DNA of 64,000 nucleotides from Cylicocyclus nassatus (GCA_958299035.1 CATQJL010000223.1:83024255-83088254), one strand, 5' to 3'; counted from the first letter of the stretch, positions 33,500 to 46,218 are shown. Notes: generated by a model not told the origin, from the sequence alone. Program-made: numbers and translations.

Positions 33500-34881
33500 A
33501 TGAGGTCGTAACCGTTCATCTCAGTCATATTTCAATATTTCATATTGCCAGCGCAGAAGTAGTGGGATTTTGGGCCACTTCGGATCCGAAAAGTGTAGGA
33601 CAGATAGAAGAGCTTTCAGAAAAGGAAAAGAGAAGATCTTGGAAAGCTTTTTCGAAGAAAATTTTGTGAGCGAGAAATAAACTGTAAACAGTTTTAAATG
33701 AGGATTTAAGGAGATAAAAAGTGCCTGGATTTTGGCGATTCGAACCTTGGCAATAAAAAACCAAAGTATGTGCTCTAAAAACGTGGAACGGGATATTGAG
33801 AGCAGTTTGCCCCATTTAAGATAGTGGAGGTGAGGGGTATACCGTGGCTGGGCAGTCACGTAAGTACAGCTGACTCTCGGAAGTGTGGAAAAACCTGCAC
33901 TTTGGTCAGGAATTCCTGAGCGTGGAGCTCTGGAAAGCGCTGAAAATTCTTGCAAAAAGTAAAGGTCATTTCAGGTAGGTGAGAGATTTCGAGATAATGC
34001 ATTGAGATGAAGATAACTATAGAGTAATAAGACCGAAAGCAGGGCTCAAACGAAAAGTGCAAAATATTTGAAAAACTTCATAGAGAAAAAAAGAGAAATT
34101 ATTGAAAATTTTCTCAGTCATTCTAACCTTTATTACTCCTCTAATCTTTACTAGAAGGAAACGAAAAGGAGGGGTGCGAGGGGGGGGGGGGAGAGGGAGA
34201 TGCTTGAACTAGGGAATAGAGGAAAAACGGCACACACATGAACATAATGAGCATTATACGTTAATGCTCCTGGATGGTACAGAATGGGTAAGGGGTACTA
34301 CGGCAAGGATGGAAAAGGCCTGTAGAGAGTAGGCAAGCTACTGACATGTTTGCTCAAACTTCGGCACAGAAAGATTGTGGAGCTAGGAGAAATAATAAGG
34401 CATGGGGCAGTTTTAGCCCATATTAGCTAATGAGCTTTTGATTTTTTTTGAAAAAGTTTGCATGGTGGAAGCTAACTTCTAGCCAGTGCTTTCCACATAA
34501 GGAATGCGAGCTTGGAAGATGCCATACTGTCGGCGAGGAATATCTATGCAACAAATTTCAAAAGTTTTTATCATATTTTGCCTTTTAAGTTGGTAAAACC
34601 TTTTGCTTACATTTGGTATTATTTATTTCTTAGAGTTAACTATAAATAATAAGTCAAGCTCTAGTTTGAAAAACTGCATTCCGCAAATCTGCTGAGTCAA
34701 AAAAGTCCTATGATATCTTGATAGAGGTCAAGAAAAAGAGCGCTCACCTTTGATCTTCAACAAAAACGCAGAGATCTTCACTGGAGTTGCTATTTGGACG
34801 GACGGCCTCATCTAAAACAAAATGGCGTAAACTACTGTTGTAAGATAGGCAGTGGATTAAAGCTTGTCAAAATATGCTATA
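33500..34881. other. Unassigned stretch
   Basis: An open frame on the minus strand (33521-33955, 144 codons) has no domain and lacks splice context. A G run lies at about 34180. No inverted-repeat boundaries were recognised. Confidence 0.4.
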
Positions 34882-35474
34882 CAGGGTGTCTTAAAAAGAT
34901 ATGCATACTGATTGATTGTCAATGACTTTCTTGCTTGAACGTCTTTCGCATAGCTCAAGGTACCATTCCGTGAGGTGAGCTTAAACTTGGATTTACACTT
35001 TGGAATCGATCACACTCGCTTTTCATTATTGTAGGATTATGGTAGGAACTCTTCTAAGGATAAGTTCAAGCCATGAAAAGCGGTATTTTGGCTCAGAAAG
35101 AAAGCCAAACAAGCCAGAAACTTTTACGCTCAGCTAATTCATGTTGGTGATTCTCAGAAATTTCAATATGGCATTAAAAATGCTCGAAAAATGGTGAAAA
35201 TTTATGTAGTAGAACAGCACTCTGAACGCCTTGCTACACACATTTTCAGATTCTTTTGAAACTATTTCATTAAAGCGCCTATTCCACAGTGACGCTGTAT
35301 GCTGAAAGTTCATACCGTAATCCTACAGTAATAAAGTGATTATGATTCGTTCCAAGCTGCAAATCTAAGCTAAAACTTGTCCTACAGAATGGTACCTTGA
35401 GCTCGACAAAAGACATGAAAGCAAGAGAGTTATTAACGATCAAACAGTGCGCACATCTTTTTTGGAACACCCTG
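34882..35474. mobile_element. Mariner-type MITE, family K, copy 2
   Basis: Ends CAGGGTGTCTTAAAAAGA and GGAACACCCTG with TA on both sides; inverted GTAGGATTATGGTAGGAAC and TACCGTAATCCTACAGTAA inside. Matches copies at 6530 and 46221. Confidence 0.8.
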
Positions 35475-35689
35475 TATATCAATGAAATAATGTGAAAGAG
35501 AAAGAATAGGCATAGTCAAAGAACATAATTCATGAAAAAATGACAATCGCCTTTAGATAATACCAGCCTATGCTGTAGGAAGTCCTAAATGGTGTCAATA
35601 AGCGATTAAAACAGTGTAAAGGAAGAAGCGAAAGCAAAAACGTTGAAGAAAAGAGCACTAATCAGCGGAAATCAATCAGCTCAAAAATG

Positions 35690-35866
35690 GCAATTATTTC
35701 GCAACTTTCAAAGCCTCTACTATATTTACGCGCGTAGTGCACTTCGGGACAAAATCGCACCAAAGTCGGGACGAAACTAGATGACTCCCGCCCGTGCACC
35801 AGATTTTGGTGCGAACATCCATTTTGTGGGCGAATCTCCTGCGCGACTCAACCGCGAATGTCTGAG
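35690..35866. repeat. GC-rich repeat fragment ending TGTCTGAG
   Basis: The right end AACCGCGAATGTCTGAG is followed by AT and is the reverse complement of the left end at 19468; GGGACAAAATC-type motifs are also shared. No left end is visible. A truncated member of the CTCAGAYA group. Confidence 0.5.
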
Positions 35867-36278
35867 ATGTCACCAACTCTATCACGCACGAACAGCCGGT
35901 TCGAAATTGCGATGTCTGTGTGTCTGTCGCAGATATCCGCATGGGACTACTTTCTTCGGTGCCATATATATTCACCTATCTTGCAGCACGATGCGACTCT
36001 TCGCCAAAGGCAGTAACGGGATCTAGTATGGGAAAATATCTTACAAGGGAAGGATACTTGGTGATCGTGACATTTTGCAATGAGATGCATGCTGGTAGAT
36101 ACGCCTTGAAACCTTGAAACGTTGATTCCAAAACTATCTTCGTTATCTGTTGCTCGACTCTCTGAACGAAATTATAAACTTTTTTCTTTATTAATTTTAC
36201 AAGATTTAAGAAGTTAGAATCGTCAGTATCCTAACTTTCTAGACTCTAATATATCGGGAACAACTTTCCTGAACTCAA

Positions 36279-38917
36279 AGGCAGCGTCCGGGCAAGGCCT
36301 CTCATGTTTTTGTCGTTATAGGGCCTTTTCGTGGCTCTGGTTACAGTCACAAAGTTCAAATTGTTCAGAACCCTCAAAACCCAATTCCCTGGGATTCTGT
36401 TTTGAAGGCGCGGACGAGTTTTACATTGTCTATCCCTTCCGGCTCGCCAGCGAGGAGGAGCTGCAACTGCATACAGTGACCGCCAAAAAGTTGCGGACAA
36501 GCCTCCCTCCCTTTTTCATCGCTCTTCTTCAGAGGGAAAAAAGGATGAAAAAATGCAATAATTGCAGGAGGTGATAGAGCTCTTCAAGATCTACAATCTA
36601 CACTTTGAGCTTTTTGAGAAACATATGTTCTTAATATTTTAAGAATCCTTTTTTAAGAAAAGTCCGAAAATGGCCGCGTCACAATGTTGCGGACAATAAT
36701 TCTTCGAACGCAAAAAATTTCTTTTGAATCCTATTTTGAAGCGGAAACACAAATTATCCGGACGGTTAGCATACTACTATACAGAGCTCGTCAAGAACTA
36801 CACACTGGTTATGGGTGCTTCCCCAAAAAACGCAAGCTTGAGTTTTATTTTGCTTTTTTCACAAAATAACTTCTGATATCCTTTATGAAGCCAAATTTCT
36901 TCACACGGAAACCTGTTCAAGACATCCCAACAAAGCCGTCTGGATAAAATGGATGCTCTCTGCCATCCTCTATGCATCAGATATGTGCTGATGAGTTTCT
37001 TTGCTGAAAATGGCCCTAGGCAGTGCTTGCACATGACCTCACCTGCATCTCACCATTGACTTGTACTGCTTTGCAGGCTTGTAACTCGGCCGCCAGACAC
37101 TATAAGAGTCTGCAACTAGGCTCATTCGAAAGAACGAGACTTCTTGTATACGAGCGAGGATATGCAAACGAGTTGAGTTTGAGAAAATTCAAAGATTTGG
37201 CGGCTGGGGTGAAAAAGTGTAGCTTCAGAGGTGATTGGAGTGAAAGCTCTTATGAACACCAGAAGAGTCTTACAAGGGAACGATCCCAACTTAAGGTGGC
37301 GAATTGGAATGAACCGCATATCATTAGATGCGTCTTGATGAGCTGATTCCAAATCTACCTTCCATATCTGCGACAACGTTATCTGGAAGAAGTTATGAAA
37401 GGTTAAAAACGTGAAGTAATGGGGCTTTTAGTGCATAATTCGCTTAAAAATCCAACTTGGGAGTGTATGACTAGCATGATATTGAGTGTACTGATTTCAA
37501 GGAATGCTCACACTCTAAAGAAACACAAATAAGTGTTTTTGAACAACTAATTTTCGAGGTATTGCTATGTATATTTGCCAAATTTGGACTTTTCATTGCT
37601 CATAGCTTTTACCAAAGAACTTTAGTTTTTTTAGCTGTTCAAAAACATTTATTTGCGTTTCTTTTGAATGTGAGCATTCCGTGAAATCAGTACACTCAAT
37701 ATGATGCTAGTCGTGCACTTCCAAGTTGGATTTTGAAGCAAATTATGCATCAAAACCCCCGTTACTTCACATTTTTAACCTTTCATAACTTCTTCCAGAT
37801 AACGTTGTCGCAGATATGGAAGGTAGTTTTGAAATCAGCTCATCAAGACGCATCTAATAGTATGCGGTTTATTCCAATTCGCCACCTTAAGTTGGGATCG
37901 TTCCCTTGTTAGACCCTCGAAATGGATCTATTACAAAAAAATTGACAGTTTTGAACTTCCAGGATGAAATTGGCAGCGAAAGGAGCTCTCTTCAACTTTA
38001 GCTGAAAAGTGCTTAGACTACAACTGAAGCTGCCCTCTACCACCCCATCCGCCAAATCTCTGAATTTTCTCAAACTCAACTCATTAACATATCGTCGTAT
38101 AGAGGAAGTCTCGTTCTTTCGAATGAGCCTAATTGCAGGCTCAAATATTGACTGCAGGCCGAGTTACAAGCCTGCAAAGCGGTACAAGTCGGTGATGAGG
38201 TGCAGGTAGGGTCATGTGCAAGCGCTGCCAAGGGCCATTTTCAGCAAAGAAACTCATCAGCACATATCCGATGCATAGAGGATGGCAAAGAGTATCTATT
38301 CTATCCAGACGGCTTTGTTAGGATGCCTTGAACAAGTTTCCTTGTGAAGAAATTTGGCTTAACAAAGGAAATTAGAAGTTGTTTTCTAAAAAAGCTAAAA
38401 GAAAACTCAAGCTTGCGTTTTCTGAGGAAGCACCCATAACCAGTGTGTAGTCTTGACGAGCTCTGTGTAGTAGTATGCTTACCCGTCCGGATAACCTGTG
38501 TTTCCGCTTCAAGATAGGACTCAAAAGAAAATTTTTGCGTTCGATAAAACACGTGTTTCTCAAAATGCTTAAAGTGTAGGTTGAAGATCTTGAAGAGCTC
38601 TATCACCTCATGCAATTATCACATTTTTTCATCCTTGTTTTCCCTCTGAAGAAGAGCGATGAAAAAGGGACAGGGGTTTGTCCGCAACTTTTTGGCGTCA
38701 CTGTATGTGCAGATGCAATCCATGATCGATCGATGCGTGAGCACACGTCCTCAGGGGGAGGTTTGTGATACGAGGGGCGGTTTGTGATACGTATCACAGG
38801 CCCGTATCTTCTTTTAGAGGCAACGTCAAAGGATTGGACCAACGCAGATCGGATACTCATAGGGCCCGCTTTACAATTTTGTGGTAACGGTGGGTGGATC
38901 TTGCCCGGATGCTGCCT
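36279..38917. mobile_element. Possible nested element with AGGCAG termini
   Basis: AGGCAGCGTCCGGGCAAG at 36279 and its near complement CTTGCCCGGATGCTGCCT at 38900-38917 match the TIR of the TTAA-flanked element at 1732. The flanks here are TCAA and TTGA, so no clean duplication is visible. It may instead be part of the palindrome arms. Confidence 0.45.
37273..37908. mobile_element. 636-bp palindromic element, CAAGGGA family, nested
   Basis: Ends CAAGGGAACGATCCCAACTT and complement, flanked by TTA at 37270-37272 and 37909-37911. Arms of about 150 bp pair closely (GCAGATATGGAAGGTAG block). It sits near the centre of the related 3.1 kb palindrome. Confidence 0.85.
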
Positions 38918-39321
38918 TTGACGTGAAGCTTTATTTTATTTAGACGCTTTTTTATAGTGCGTAAGCGAACATTCGGACGATATTGGTGAACGTTGCATCA
39001 AAAGCAGTGCAAATTTTTGTGATAAAAAATGTCCATAACTTCTTTCGAAGAGCGCACAGCAGATACCGAAAGCAGATTTGGAATTAGCGCTTCAAGATGC
39101 ATTTAGTAGTATACGTTTCATTCTAAAAAGCCACGGTCGTCAAGTATCCTTCCCTTGTTAGCCGCAAGGACAACATCTGCACGTTACTTATGCAACTCAG
39201 AGTTAGTTGTCACGGGTGATGTTCATGTGTCCAGATTTGCCTAGGCTTTGCATTTGATCTGTAACATTATATCTGATACTTGTAATTTATTGCAACATTA
39301 TAATTTGATATTATTTATTTA

Positions 39322-39687
39322 TTAGGCTGGAAACTAAGTTTTGCAACTGGTTTCATAACTTCACTCTCTTTGAATATGGCGCACTCAAACTTTGGCATCA
39401 TGTAGAAGGCAATGTGAGCTACAAGTGAGCACAAATTGTTTAAATTTTGAATACGATATAGAAAAGTTTCAGGTGTTTTTCGAAAAGCAGTGAAATTTGA
39501 GAATTTTTAGGGTTTCAAGCTAAAATGAAGCCTTTGGCAGAACCCTGACTGCGACGTCAGAATCTGGCAGGTTAGCAGCTGCACTTGTAGTTTACGTAAT
39601 AGTCAACGCAGTGGCAAAATTTGAGTGCGCCATGTTGAGTGAGAGGGAAGTTATGAGACCAGTTGCAAAACTTAGTTTCCAACCTAA
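39322..39687. mobile_element. Mariner-type MITE, family E
   Basis: 366 bp; ends TTAGGCTGGAAACTAAGTTT and complement with TA flanks. The next 25 bases (GCAACTGGTTTCATAACTTC) also pair. No ORF. Confidence 0.85.
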
Positions 39688-39980
39688 TATTTATTTATTT
39701 ATTGCACCAAAAGTGCGCCATCGACTAGTCAAAAATCTGGACAATAGTCATGGCAAATAAAAACGAACTCAGATAAAAGTATCATTCAAAGAAAAAAAAG
39801 TTCTTAGTCTTGATACTACCAAACTAACATGAAAGGAAATGAAATTATACCATCCAAACTTGACCACTATATTACCTGTTCAAAAAGCTCATTTGGATAG
39901 TGAGCAGTATTGGAGTTGGATTAACAGCGCCAGAGGTAGCTTTCACATTTTCCTGTACTTAAGCGACCAGATTTGAAACA

Positions 39981-40186
39981 GGGTGAGACCAGGGCGAATG
40001 GGCTAAACCATGCGTGCCTAAGTTAATTCACTGAGCTCACCCTAGCTATCTCGTGTTATAAAACATTGCTTTCGGATATAGTGCATGACTTCCTATTGCT
40101 CTGAACCGAACTTAATATAAGAGGGTGAGAGTAAGGCGAATGGGCGAAACCATGCGTGCCTAGACTAATTCGCTGAACTCACCCTA
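39981..40186. repeat. Two direct repeats bounded by GGGTGAG and CTCACCC
   Basis: Copies at 39981-40044 and 40123-40186 share AAACCATGCGTGCCTA and are 142 bases apart. Each unit starts GGGTGAG and ends CTCACCCTA, so each can fold as a hairpin. Function unknown. Confidence 0.7.
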
Positions 40187-40573
40187 AGTACTTCTCGGGC
40201 AGTCGAATGTAGAATGATGTGACATTGTGTAAGTGATCAAAGTAGTCAAATTTCTGCCATAATTACGGTAAAAGTAGAAAAAAAAACGTCTGGTAGAATC
40301 AATTTGACATGTAAATGGAAGTAAGTAAGTTCGTATAGTGCATCCTGTGTCATTTGTCGTAATAAAGGTGGCATCAGTGTAGCCAAGGTAGCAGAACTCC
40401 ATAACACAATACAAGAAGGACCGATGAGAGAGTTGACCAAATAAGATGAAATTCAACTGAAATAATACGCTTTAAAAGGGTAGATGTGATTTTTCACCTT
40501 CGGTCAATATGATCAACTTAGCCTTCAAAGAACGTGCACAGCGTGAAGCAATTAAATCCTTGGGTAAGAGCTA

Positions 40574-41244
40574 GATATTAAAGAACTTAGGCCGTCTGTC
40601 TGTTTGTCTGTCTGTGTCTATATCTGTCTGTCACGAAATTTAGAGAGTTGCATCAATTTTCTCTAGCCACAATTTTGCATAACACACATCACCAGTACGG
40701 AGGTCCATAACGCAGAAGCATGAAAGTATTCGCTGAGCGGAAGATACGAAAACTGCGAAACAGACAGGTCTACGCGTTGGCCTGCAATATTGGAGCGGAT
40801 AGACTTTTTGGAAAGTCACATATATATATTTGACAGATTCATCTGCAAACAATCGACTTTAGCTTAGAAAGAATGCAAAAGGTCTATTTTCGCAAAATTG
40901 ACGCCAAAAAGGAATGATTGCGTAGATTATCAACTTGTCGAGATTTTACTCAAAAAACAAAATAATCTTGCTCAGAGGTTTATTTACGGTGGCTATCGGT
41001 TAGGGTGAGAATCAAGCCAAGATATATAAATTCAATAGCTGATTCAAACTTGCATCTGTTCTGCAGACGTTTTTTCTTCCAAAGTCACAAATCTTAGAAG
41101 AAGTTCTGGTAACTGTTTACAATTGATTCGTAATGGTCATCACTGCGCCGTGAGTTTCGAAAAAGTCATTATACCAGCACGAGGAAGGCCTGCGGATTTT
41201 AGGGCCAGTGTGCGAACCTCTGCGAAGCAGAGGTGAAGCTCTGG
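40574..41244 (+). mobile_element. Helitron-like element, family 3, copy 4
   Basis: Family body with GTCTGTCTG repeats and CTGTCTGTCACGAAATTTAG. The 3' end has the hairpin CCTCTGCGAAGCAGAGG and then TGAAGCTCTGG before a T (41245). The 5' terminal bases are diverged, so the start is approximate. Confidence 0.7.
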
Positions 41245-41430
41245 TAAACGTAAGAATGCAGAGGAGAACTGAATTTATGACTACCTCCCCAAACATGCCG
41301 ACTTTGCCTTCTCTATCATGACCAGTTTCATAGCGCAACCCATAAGCATAATGATTCGAACAGTATAAGTATCTTACAAAAATTCTAACTCGCTCTCATA
41401 AACACTATTCATAGAAGGCATCCATCATTT

Positions 41431-42296
41431 CTAAGTAGACTGCAAAGTACCATTCGATAGAGCAAAGCAAGCTCTACAAGATTGTGATCTCGCTTTACAG
41501 CTCTAATACAGCTCGAGTTTTGAGCCAAAAACTAAAAAGACCCAACTGCCTCAAAAATCGAGAACAATCGTAAGTCAGTTCATAAGTATCTTACAAAAAT
41601 CCTAACTCTCTCATGAACACTATCCACAAAAGGCATCCATATACCCCGTTGCCGTATTTTTTCCTATGTTAGAAATCAAGAAAATGGAAATTTTCGTCAA
41701 AGTGATGCTTTGCATTACCCACATAAGTAGTGTATACTACAGACCTATAGAAGAACAAACGTAAATTTTCAGTTCTCTATAAGCTTTGGTTTTCGAGAAA
41801 TATCGAATATGGTTTTCCCTAGTCAGGTAATCCAAGCCAAAGTCCGAAGTTTTCGAGAACTAAAGCTTGTAGAGAGCTAAAATTTACGTTTGTACTTCTA
41901 CAGGTCTGTAGTATACAACTACTTATGTGATGTGAGGATGGCACAGCATCACTTTAGCAAATGCACGAAATTTTCCGTTTTCTTGATTTCTAACAGAGGA
42001 AAAAATACGGTAACGGCGTATATGGATGCCTTTTGTGGATAGTGTTTATGAGAGTTGGAATTTTTGTAAGATACTTAAGAACTGACTTACGATTTTTCTC
42101 GATTTTTGAGAGTTGGGTCTTTTTAGTTTTTGGCTTAAAAGTCGAGCTGTATTAGAGCTGTTGCTAAAGCGAAATCACCATCTTGTAGAGCTTGCTTTGC
42201 TCTATCGAATGGTACTTTGCAATCTACTTAGAAATGAGAACTTTATGACTTAATGCGGTTGAAAATCAAAACGGACATTAATTTCCGTTTTGATTT
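41431..42296. mobile_element. Mariner-type MITE related to family H, left end missing
   Basis: A long palindrome centred near 41835: CGATAGAGCAAAGCAAGCTC near 41457 and its complement near 42185. The right end keeps a family-H-like ACGGACATTAATTTCCG stretch but the left terminal region is gone. Confidence 0.7.
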
Positions 42297-42537
42297 TCAA
42301 TCTAATACATTATTTCATTATCAAAATGCAGAGTGATTTACAATACTTTGCAACATGTGAGCAGAGGCGCGATAGTCGAAGCCGAGTCTCCGCCTGTCTT
42401 CACTTTTGAGCTGGTACAGGGTGACCACCTTCACTTTTGAGTTTGAAAAATTTTTTTTTGCTGATTGAAAGAAGGAAAATAAGCAAAAGGAACGCAAAAG
42501 AAAGTATTTAGAGCATATATCTATGTATTAGGTTGTC

Positions 42538-43889
42538 CGGAAATTAATGCCCGTTCTGAGTTTCAAACGCAATAAGTCATACACTTCTCACTTCTAAGTA
42601 GGTTGCAAAATACCGTTCGATAGAGCAAAGCAAGCTCTACAAGATCACCATCATGCTTTTGCAACAGCTCTCATCCATTTCGAGTTTCGAGCCAATAACT
42701 AAAAAGACTCAGCAGCCCGAAAAACCGAAAAAAAAATCGTAACTCAGTTCATAAAAACCCTACAAAAATTCTAACTTGCTCACGTAAACACTATCCATCT
42801 AAGACATACTGTTAGAAATCAAAAAAACGGATATTTTCGTGCATTTGCCAAATTGTTGCTGTGCCGTCCCCACGTAGGTAGTTGTACAGTACAAACTTGT
42901 AGAAGTATAAAAGTAAATTCTCAGCTCTCTACAAGCTTTAGTTCTCGAGAAATTTGAATTTTAGCTTGGACCGCCTAACTAGGGAAAGCTGTACTCGGTA
43001 TTTCTCGAAAACTAAAGCTGTAGAGAGCTAAAAATTTAGGTCTGTACTTCTACAGGTTTGTACTGTACAACTACCTATGTGGGAACAGCACAGCATCACT
43101 TTGGCAAATGCAAAAAAAAATCTGTTTTCTTGATTTCTAACAGAGGAAAAAATACAGCAAAGGCGTATACAGACCTTATGTGAATTGTGTTTACGTGAGC
43201 AAGTTAGAATTTTTGTAGGATTTTTATGAACTGTTACGATTTTTTTTCGATTTTTCGGGCTGCTGACAAGGGAATGGTCAGAAATCGAAGTGGCCAAACC
43301 AAACAAGCTGTACACCATTCGATGCATTATAAAACGGTGACTTCGAATCTGTTTTTCTTATCTGCTTCCCGCATCTGTGGATGAAGCTACAAGCGGTTTT
43401 ATTGTGAAAAAATCACACATAAAGACAGCACTGTTGCATTTTTAGCTCAGCTTCTTCCTTTAAAAACTTGAAGTAGGCTAGCTGCATGTTTTGGCTCAGC
43501 ATTAAGGCGAACGTGGCTCTGCACGGCTAAATTTTCAATTTCAAGGGTAATTTCATAGCAAAATAATGGTCTTTACTGGCGTGTAGCTTCATACACAGAA
43601 GCGGGAAGCAGATAAGAAAGACAGATTCGAAGTCAGCGTTTTATACTGCATCGAATGGTATACAGCCTATTTGGTTTGGCCACTTCGACTTCTGACCATT
43701 CCCTTGTGAGTCTTTTTAGTTTTTGACTCAAAACTCGAGGTGGATGAGAGCTGTTGCAAAAGCAAGATGGCCGTCTTGTACAGCTTGCTTTGCTCTATCG
43801 AGTGGTACTTTTAACCCATTTAGAAGTGAGAAGTGAGTGACTTATTACGTTTGAAATTTAAAACGGGCATTAATTTCCGGACAGCCTAA
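42538..43889. mobile_element. Mariner-type MITE, family H
   Basis: Ends TTAGGTTGTCCGGAAATTAA and complement with TA flanks; inner TCAAACGCAATAAGTC pairs across. Without the nested element at 43267-43706 it is about 910 bp. Carries the subterminal CGATAGAGCAAAGCAAGCTC motif at about 42620 and its complement near 43785. Confidence 0.85.
43267..43706. mobile_element. 440-bp palindromic element, CAAGGGA family, TGA duplication
   Basis: Ends CAAGGGAATGGTCAGAAATC and near complement, flanked by TGA (43264-43266, 43707-43709). Inserted in family H. Same CAAGGGA start and 3-bp duplication as 36044 and 37273. Confidence 0.8.
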
Positions 43890-43892
43890 TAG

Positions 43893-45023
43893 TAGGTCGA
43901 TCTAGGCAGTACCCACCGAGAACCAGAATTTCGAATAACAAAATAACGTAAAATCATGCGAAATTTCCACTGTTACAAATCTGGTGGTTGAAGATTTCAG
44001 CCCTTGCGACTTCATAGGTTCTTAAGAGTAAGTGGTGAGAGAGAGTCGCTGAAAAAAGAATTCCAAAAAATAACGTCATTTCAGCGTTCAGTGACAGCTG
44101 TTGATTAAACCCATATAAATCTTGGATGTGGAAATGTGTCATGTTGCGACTTCATAGGTTTCGTAGAGTAAGGTTTGCCTTATCAGGATGTATTTTAGCC
44201 ATACCGATCCATTCAAACAGCGACGAGATCCAGGGTCTTGAAAAAGCAGGTAAAAAAGCGCTTTTTGAACTTCAATAGCTCATAACTTCTTAAGAATCGC
44301 ATGAATCATGTTGGGACTTCATAAGTTGGATTTTCCTCTTCAAAAGCTTTCAGAACGTTTATAACATGTGGGGGGTTCAATGATTTTCGCGGCTCTAACC
44401 CGGGGTAGAGACTTTTCATACCAAAATCTTCACGTTAATGTATTGACTGGAGGCCGCCAGCGGAGACTTTGTGATGAGAAGTCTCCACCTTCAGGCATAT
44501 GACTTGAGAGACGCGAAATATTGTATACCATCTGAAAGCTCTTGAAGAGGGGAATCCAAACTATGAAACCCAAAATGATTCATGCAAATCTGAAGAAGTT
44601 ATGGGTTGTTAAACTCAAAAAAACGCTTTTTACCTGCTTCATCAAGACCCTGGATCTCAGCGCTGTTTCAACGGATCGGTACGACTAAGATATATTCTGA
44701 TAAGGCAGACCTTAAGCTATCAAGCCTATGAAGTCGCAACATCAAACACTTTTACATTCAAGATTTATATGAGTTTAAATGTCAGCTGTCATTAAACACG
44801 GTAAAATGACGTATTTTTTTGAATTCTGGTTTTGGGCGACTATCTCTCAAATCACTCGATTTTTTCACTATCTGATAGAGCGCCACTCACTCTTGAGAAC
44901 CTATGAAGCCAAGCGCTGATATCTTCAAACACCAAATTTATAACAATGGAAATTTTGCATGTTTTTTTGTTACTTTCTTATTCAAAATTCTGGTTCTCGG
45001 TGCTTATTCCCTAGATCGACCTA
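43893..45023. mobile_element. 1.1 kb palindromic element with TAGGTCGATCTAGG ends
   Basis: Starts TAGGTCGATCTAGGCAGTAC and ends in CCCTAGATCGACCTA; next to the ends, CCGAGAACCAGAATTTCGAA pairs with AAAATTCTGGTTCTCGG. Inner arms repeat TGACAGCTG and GACCCTGGATCTC in inverted orientation. It directly follows the TA of family H. No ORF. Confidence 0.75.
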
Positions 45024-45476
45024 CTTTCTTCGCAGACGTTATAACAAAATTTACTTAAAAAATACGATTATAAAAAAGTTAATAGAACTTTTAAGAAAGA
45101 AATTTTTGCGAAAAGAGATGTCGACCTGTGCTTCCTCCCCCCTCCCCCCCCCCCCCACTCCCCCGGTTGATGTTTCTGGGGGAGGTGAGTGTCCGGCACC
45201 ACCACCTTCACTTTTGGCCGGCCAGGGGTAGCTGGAACCACCTTCGCTTTTGGGCGCGGCTCCACCTATCGCACCTCTGCATGTGAGGTTCTGATTGCGA
45301 AGTGTGGTTCATTTTCAACAAGGACTCTGCTCATACAACCGGGAAATGATTGAGAGGCATGCCCTCAGAACGTAAATTTATCACCGTTCCGTGATGGGCA
45401 GTGCGAGGCTCTGCGAAGCAGATGAAATCATGAAATTGACTTGTTAGTTTGATGTTGAGAGCTCACTCTTAGGCCA
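45024..45476. other. Low-complexity C-rich stretch and Helitron 3' scrap
   Basis: C-rich and G-rich tracts at about 45130-45250 generate spurious Pro-rich frames. At 45398-45422, GGCTCTGCGAAGCAGATG resembles the family-3 Helitron terminal hairpin. Confidence 0.5.
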
Positions 45477-45595
45477 AATATCAATAAATCAAAAGAATGG
45501 ACCAGCGAATCGCCGCAAAAAGAGCGCTAAACCACCTAAGTTGAATACATATGTGTGCAAAGTTCCAGCTCAATCGGTTCAATGGCCAAACTTCT
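45477..45595 (-). mobile_element. Helitron 5' fragment, family 2
   Basis: In reverse complement it carries the family-2 blocks (CAATCGGTTCAATGG, GAATCGCCGCAAAAAG, AATATCAATAAATC) seen at 3690-3845 and 3982-4180. Both termini are missing. Confidence 0.6.
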
Positions 45596-45689
45596 TCTTC
45601 CGTGGGCGGAAAGTGTTTTGACAGACTGTCACATACTGTCGACCTTGAGATTAAAAAAGCTTCATCGTCTCTACTCAAATGTTTATTGG

Positions 45690-46091
45690 AAAATGACTGG
45701 TTGGAGCATGTTCGGGGCTGTCTTAGGCTACTTTTCGCATCGATCGATATCGGTTTTATCGAGTTTTATCGATTTTTTCTAAAGCTTGATCTACGGGGCA
45801 ATGAGTTGGCAAAGGCGGGTAATCGAGCATGCTGATTACGAATACAATATTGGTTTTTAAAGATATCCATTATTTTTATCGATTTTATCGATTTTTTGCA
45901 AAGTTTGAGCTACGGGGCTGAGAGTTGGCACAGGGGGGAGGGGTAATCGAGCATGCTGATCGCTAAAACAGTGGAAATAGTGAATTGGCATGTAGACTTG
46001 GGCACAGGGAAAAGTTGTACAGGGAGGATAGGGATGAAAGCTTTATCATAATGTTTTGACAGGGCCGAGCGGAGCCGGGCAAGGCAGCTAG
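45690..46091 (+). mobile_element. Helitron 3' half, family 1
   Basis: Ends GGAGCCGGGCAAGGCAGCTAG before a T (46092), matching the 3' end of the Helitron at 863. Twice repeated internally: TTATCGATTTTTTxxAAA then GAGCTACGGGGC and AATCGAGCATGCTGAT. The 5' part is missing. Confidence 0.75.
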
Positions 46092-46094
46092 TAG

Positions 46095-46218
46095 CGTATA
46101 ATCTGCACAAAGGTCGAGTTCATAATGTGCAAATTTTCAGCTCAATCGGTCTAACGGCGGGCATTTCCAAAAAGACAAACGAATAAACCGGAACCTTACA
46201 GACATTGAGTTTTATTTA
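46095..46218 (-). mobile_element. Helitron 5' fragment, family 2
   Basis: In reverse complement it starts TATAAATAAAACTCAATGTC, the family-2 5' end, and stops at the family-1 Helitron 3' end. The MITE at 46221 abuts its 5' end. Confidence 0.65.

Larger units (their letters stand above)
36044..39157. mobile_element. 3.1 kb palindromic element, CAAGGGA family, TTA duplication
   Basis: Ends CAAGGGAAGGATACTTG and the complement CAAGTATCCTTCCCTTG, flanked by TTA at 36041-36043 and 39158-39160. Long inverted arms pair about 36490-37100 with 38160-38690 (for example ACCCATAACCAGTGTGTAGT with its complement). No transposase ORF. A smaller member of the same family is inserted at 37273-37908, and a second TIR pair (36279, 38917) lies inside. 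Confidence 0.75.

Noticed and set aside
33521..33955. 144-codon minus-strand open frame
   Set aside because: No domain or splice pattern; residue composition is not convincing.
37049..37075. CTGATGAG followed by GAAAA, hammerhead-like
   Set aside because: No stem II can form before the GAAA, the base before it is T instead of C, and no cleavage strand was found. It lies in palindrome arms and is probably chance.
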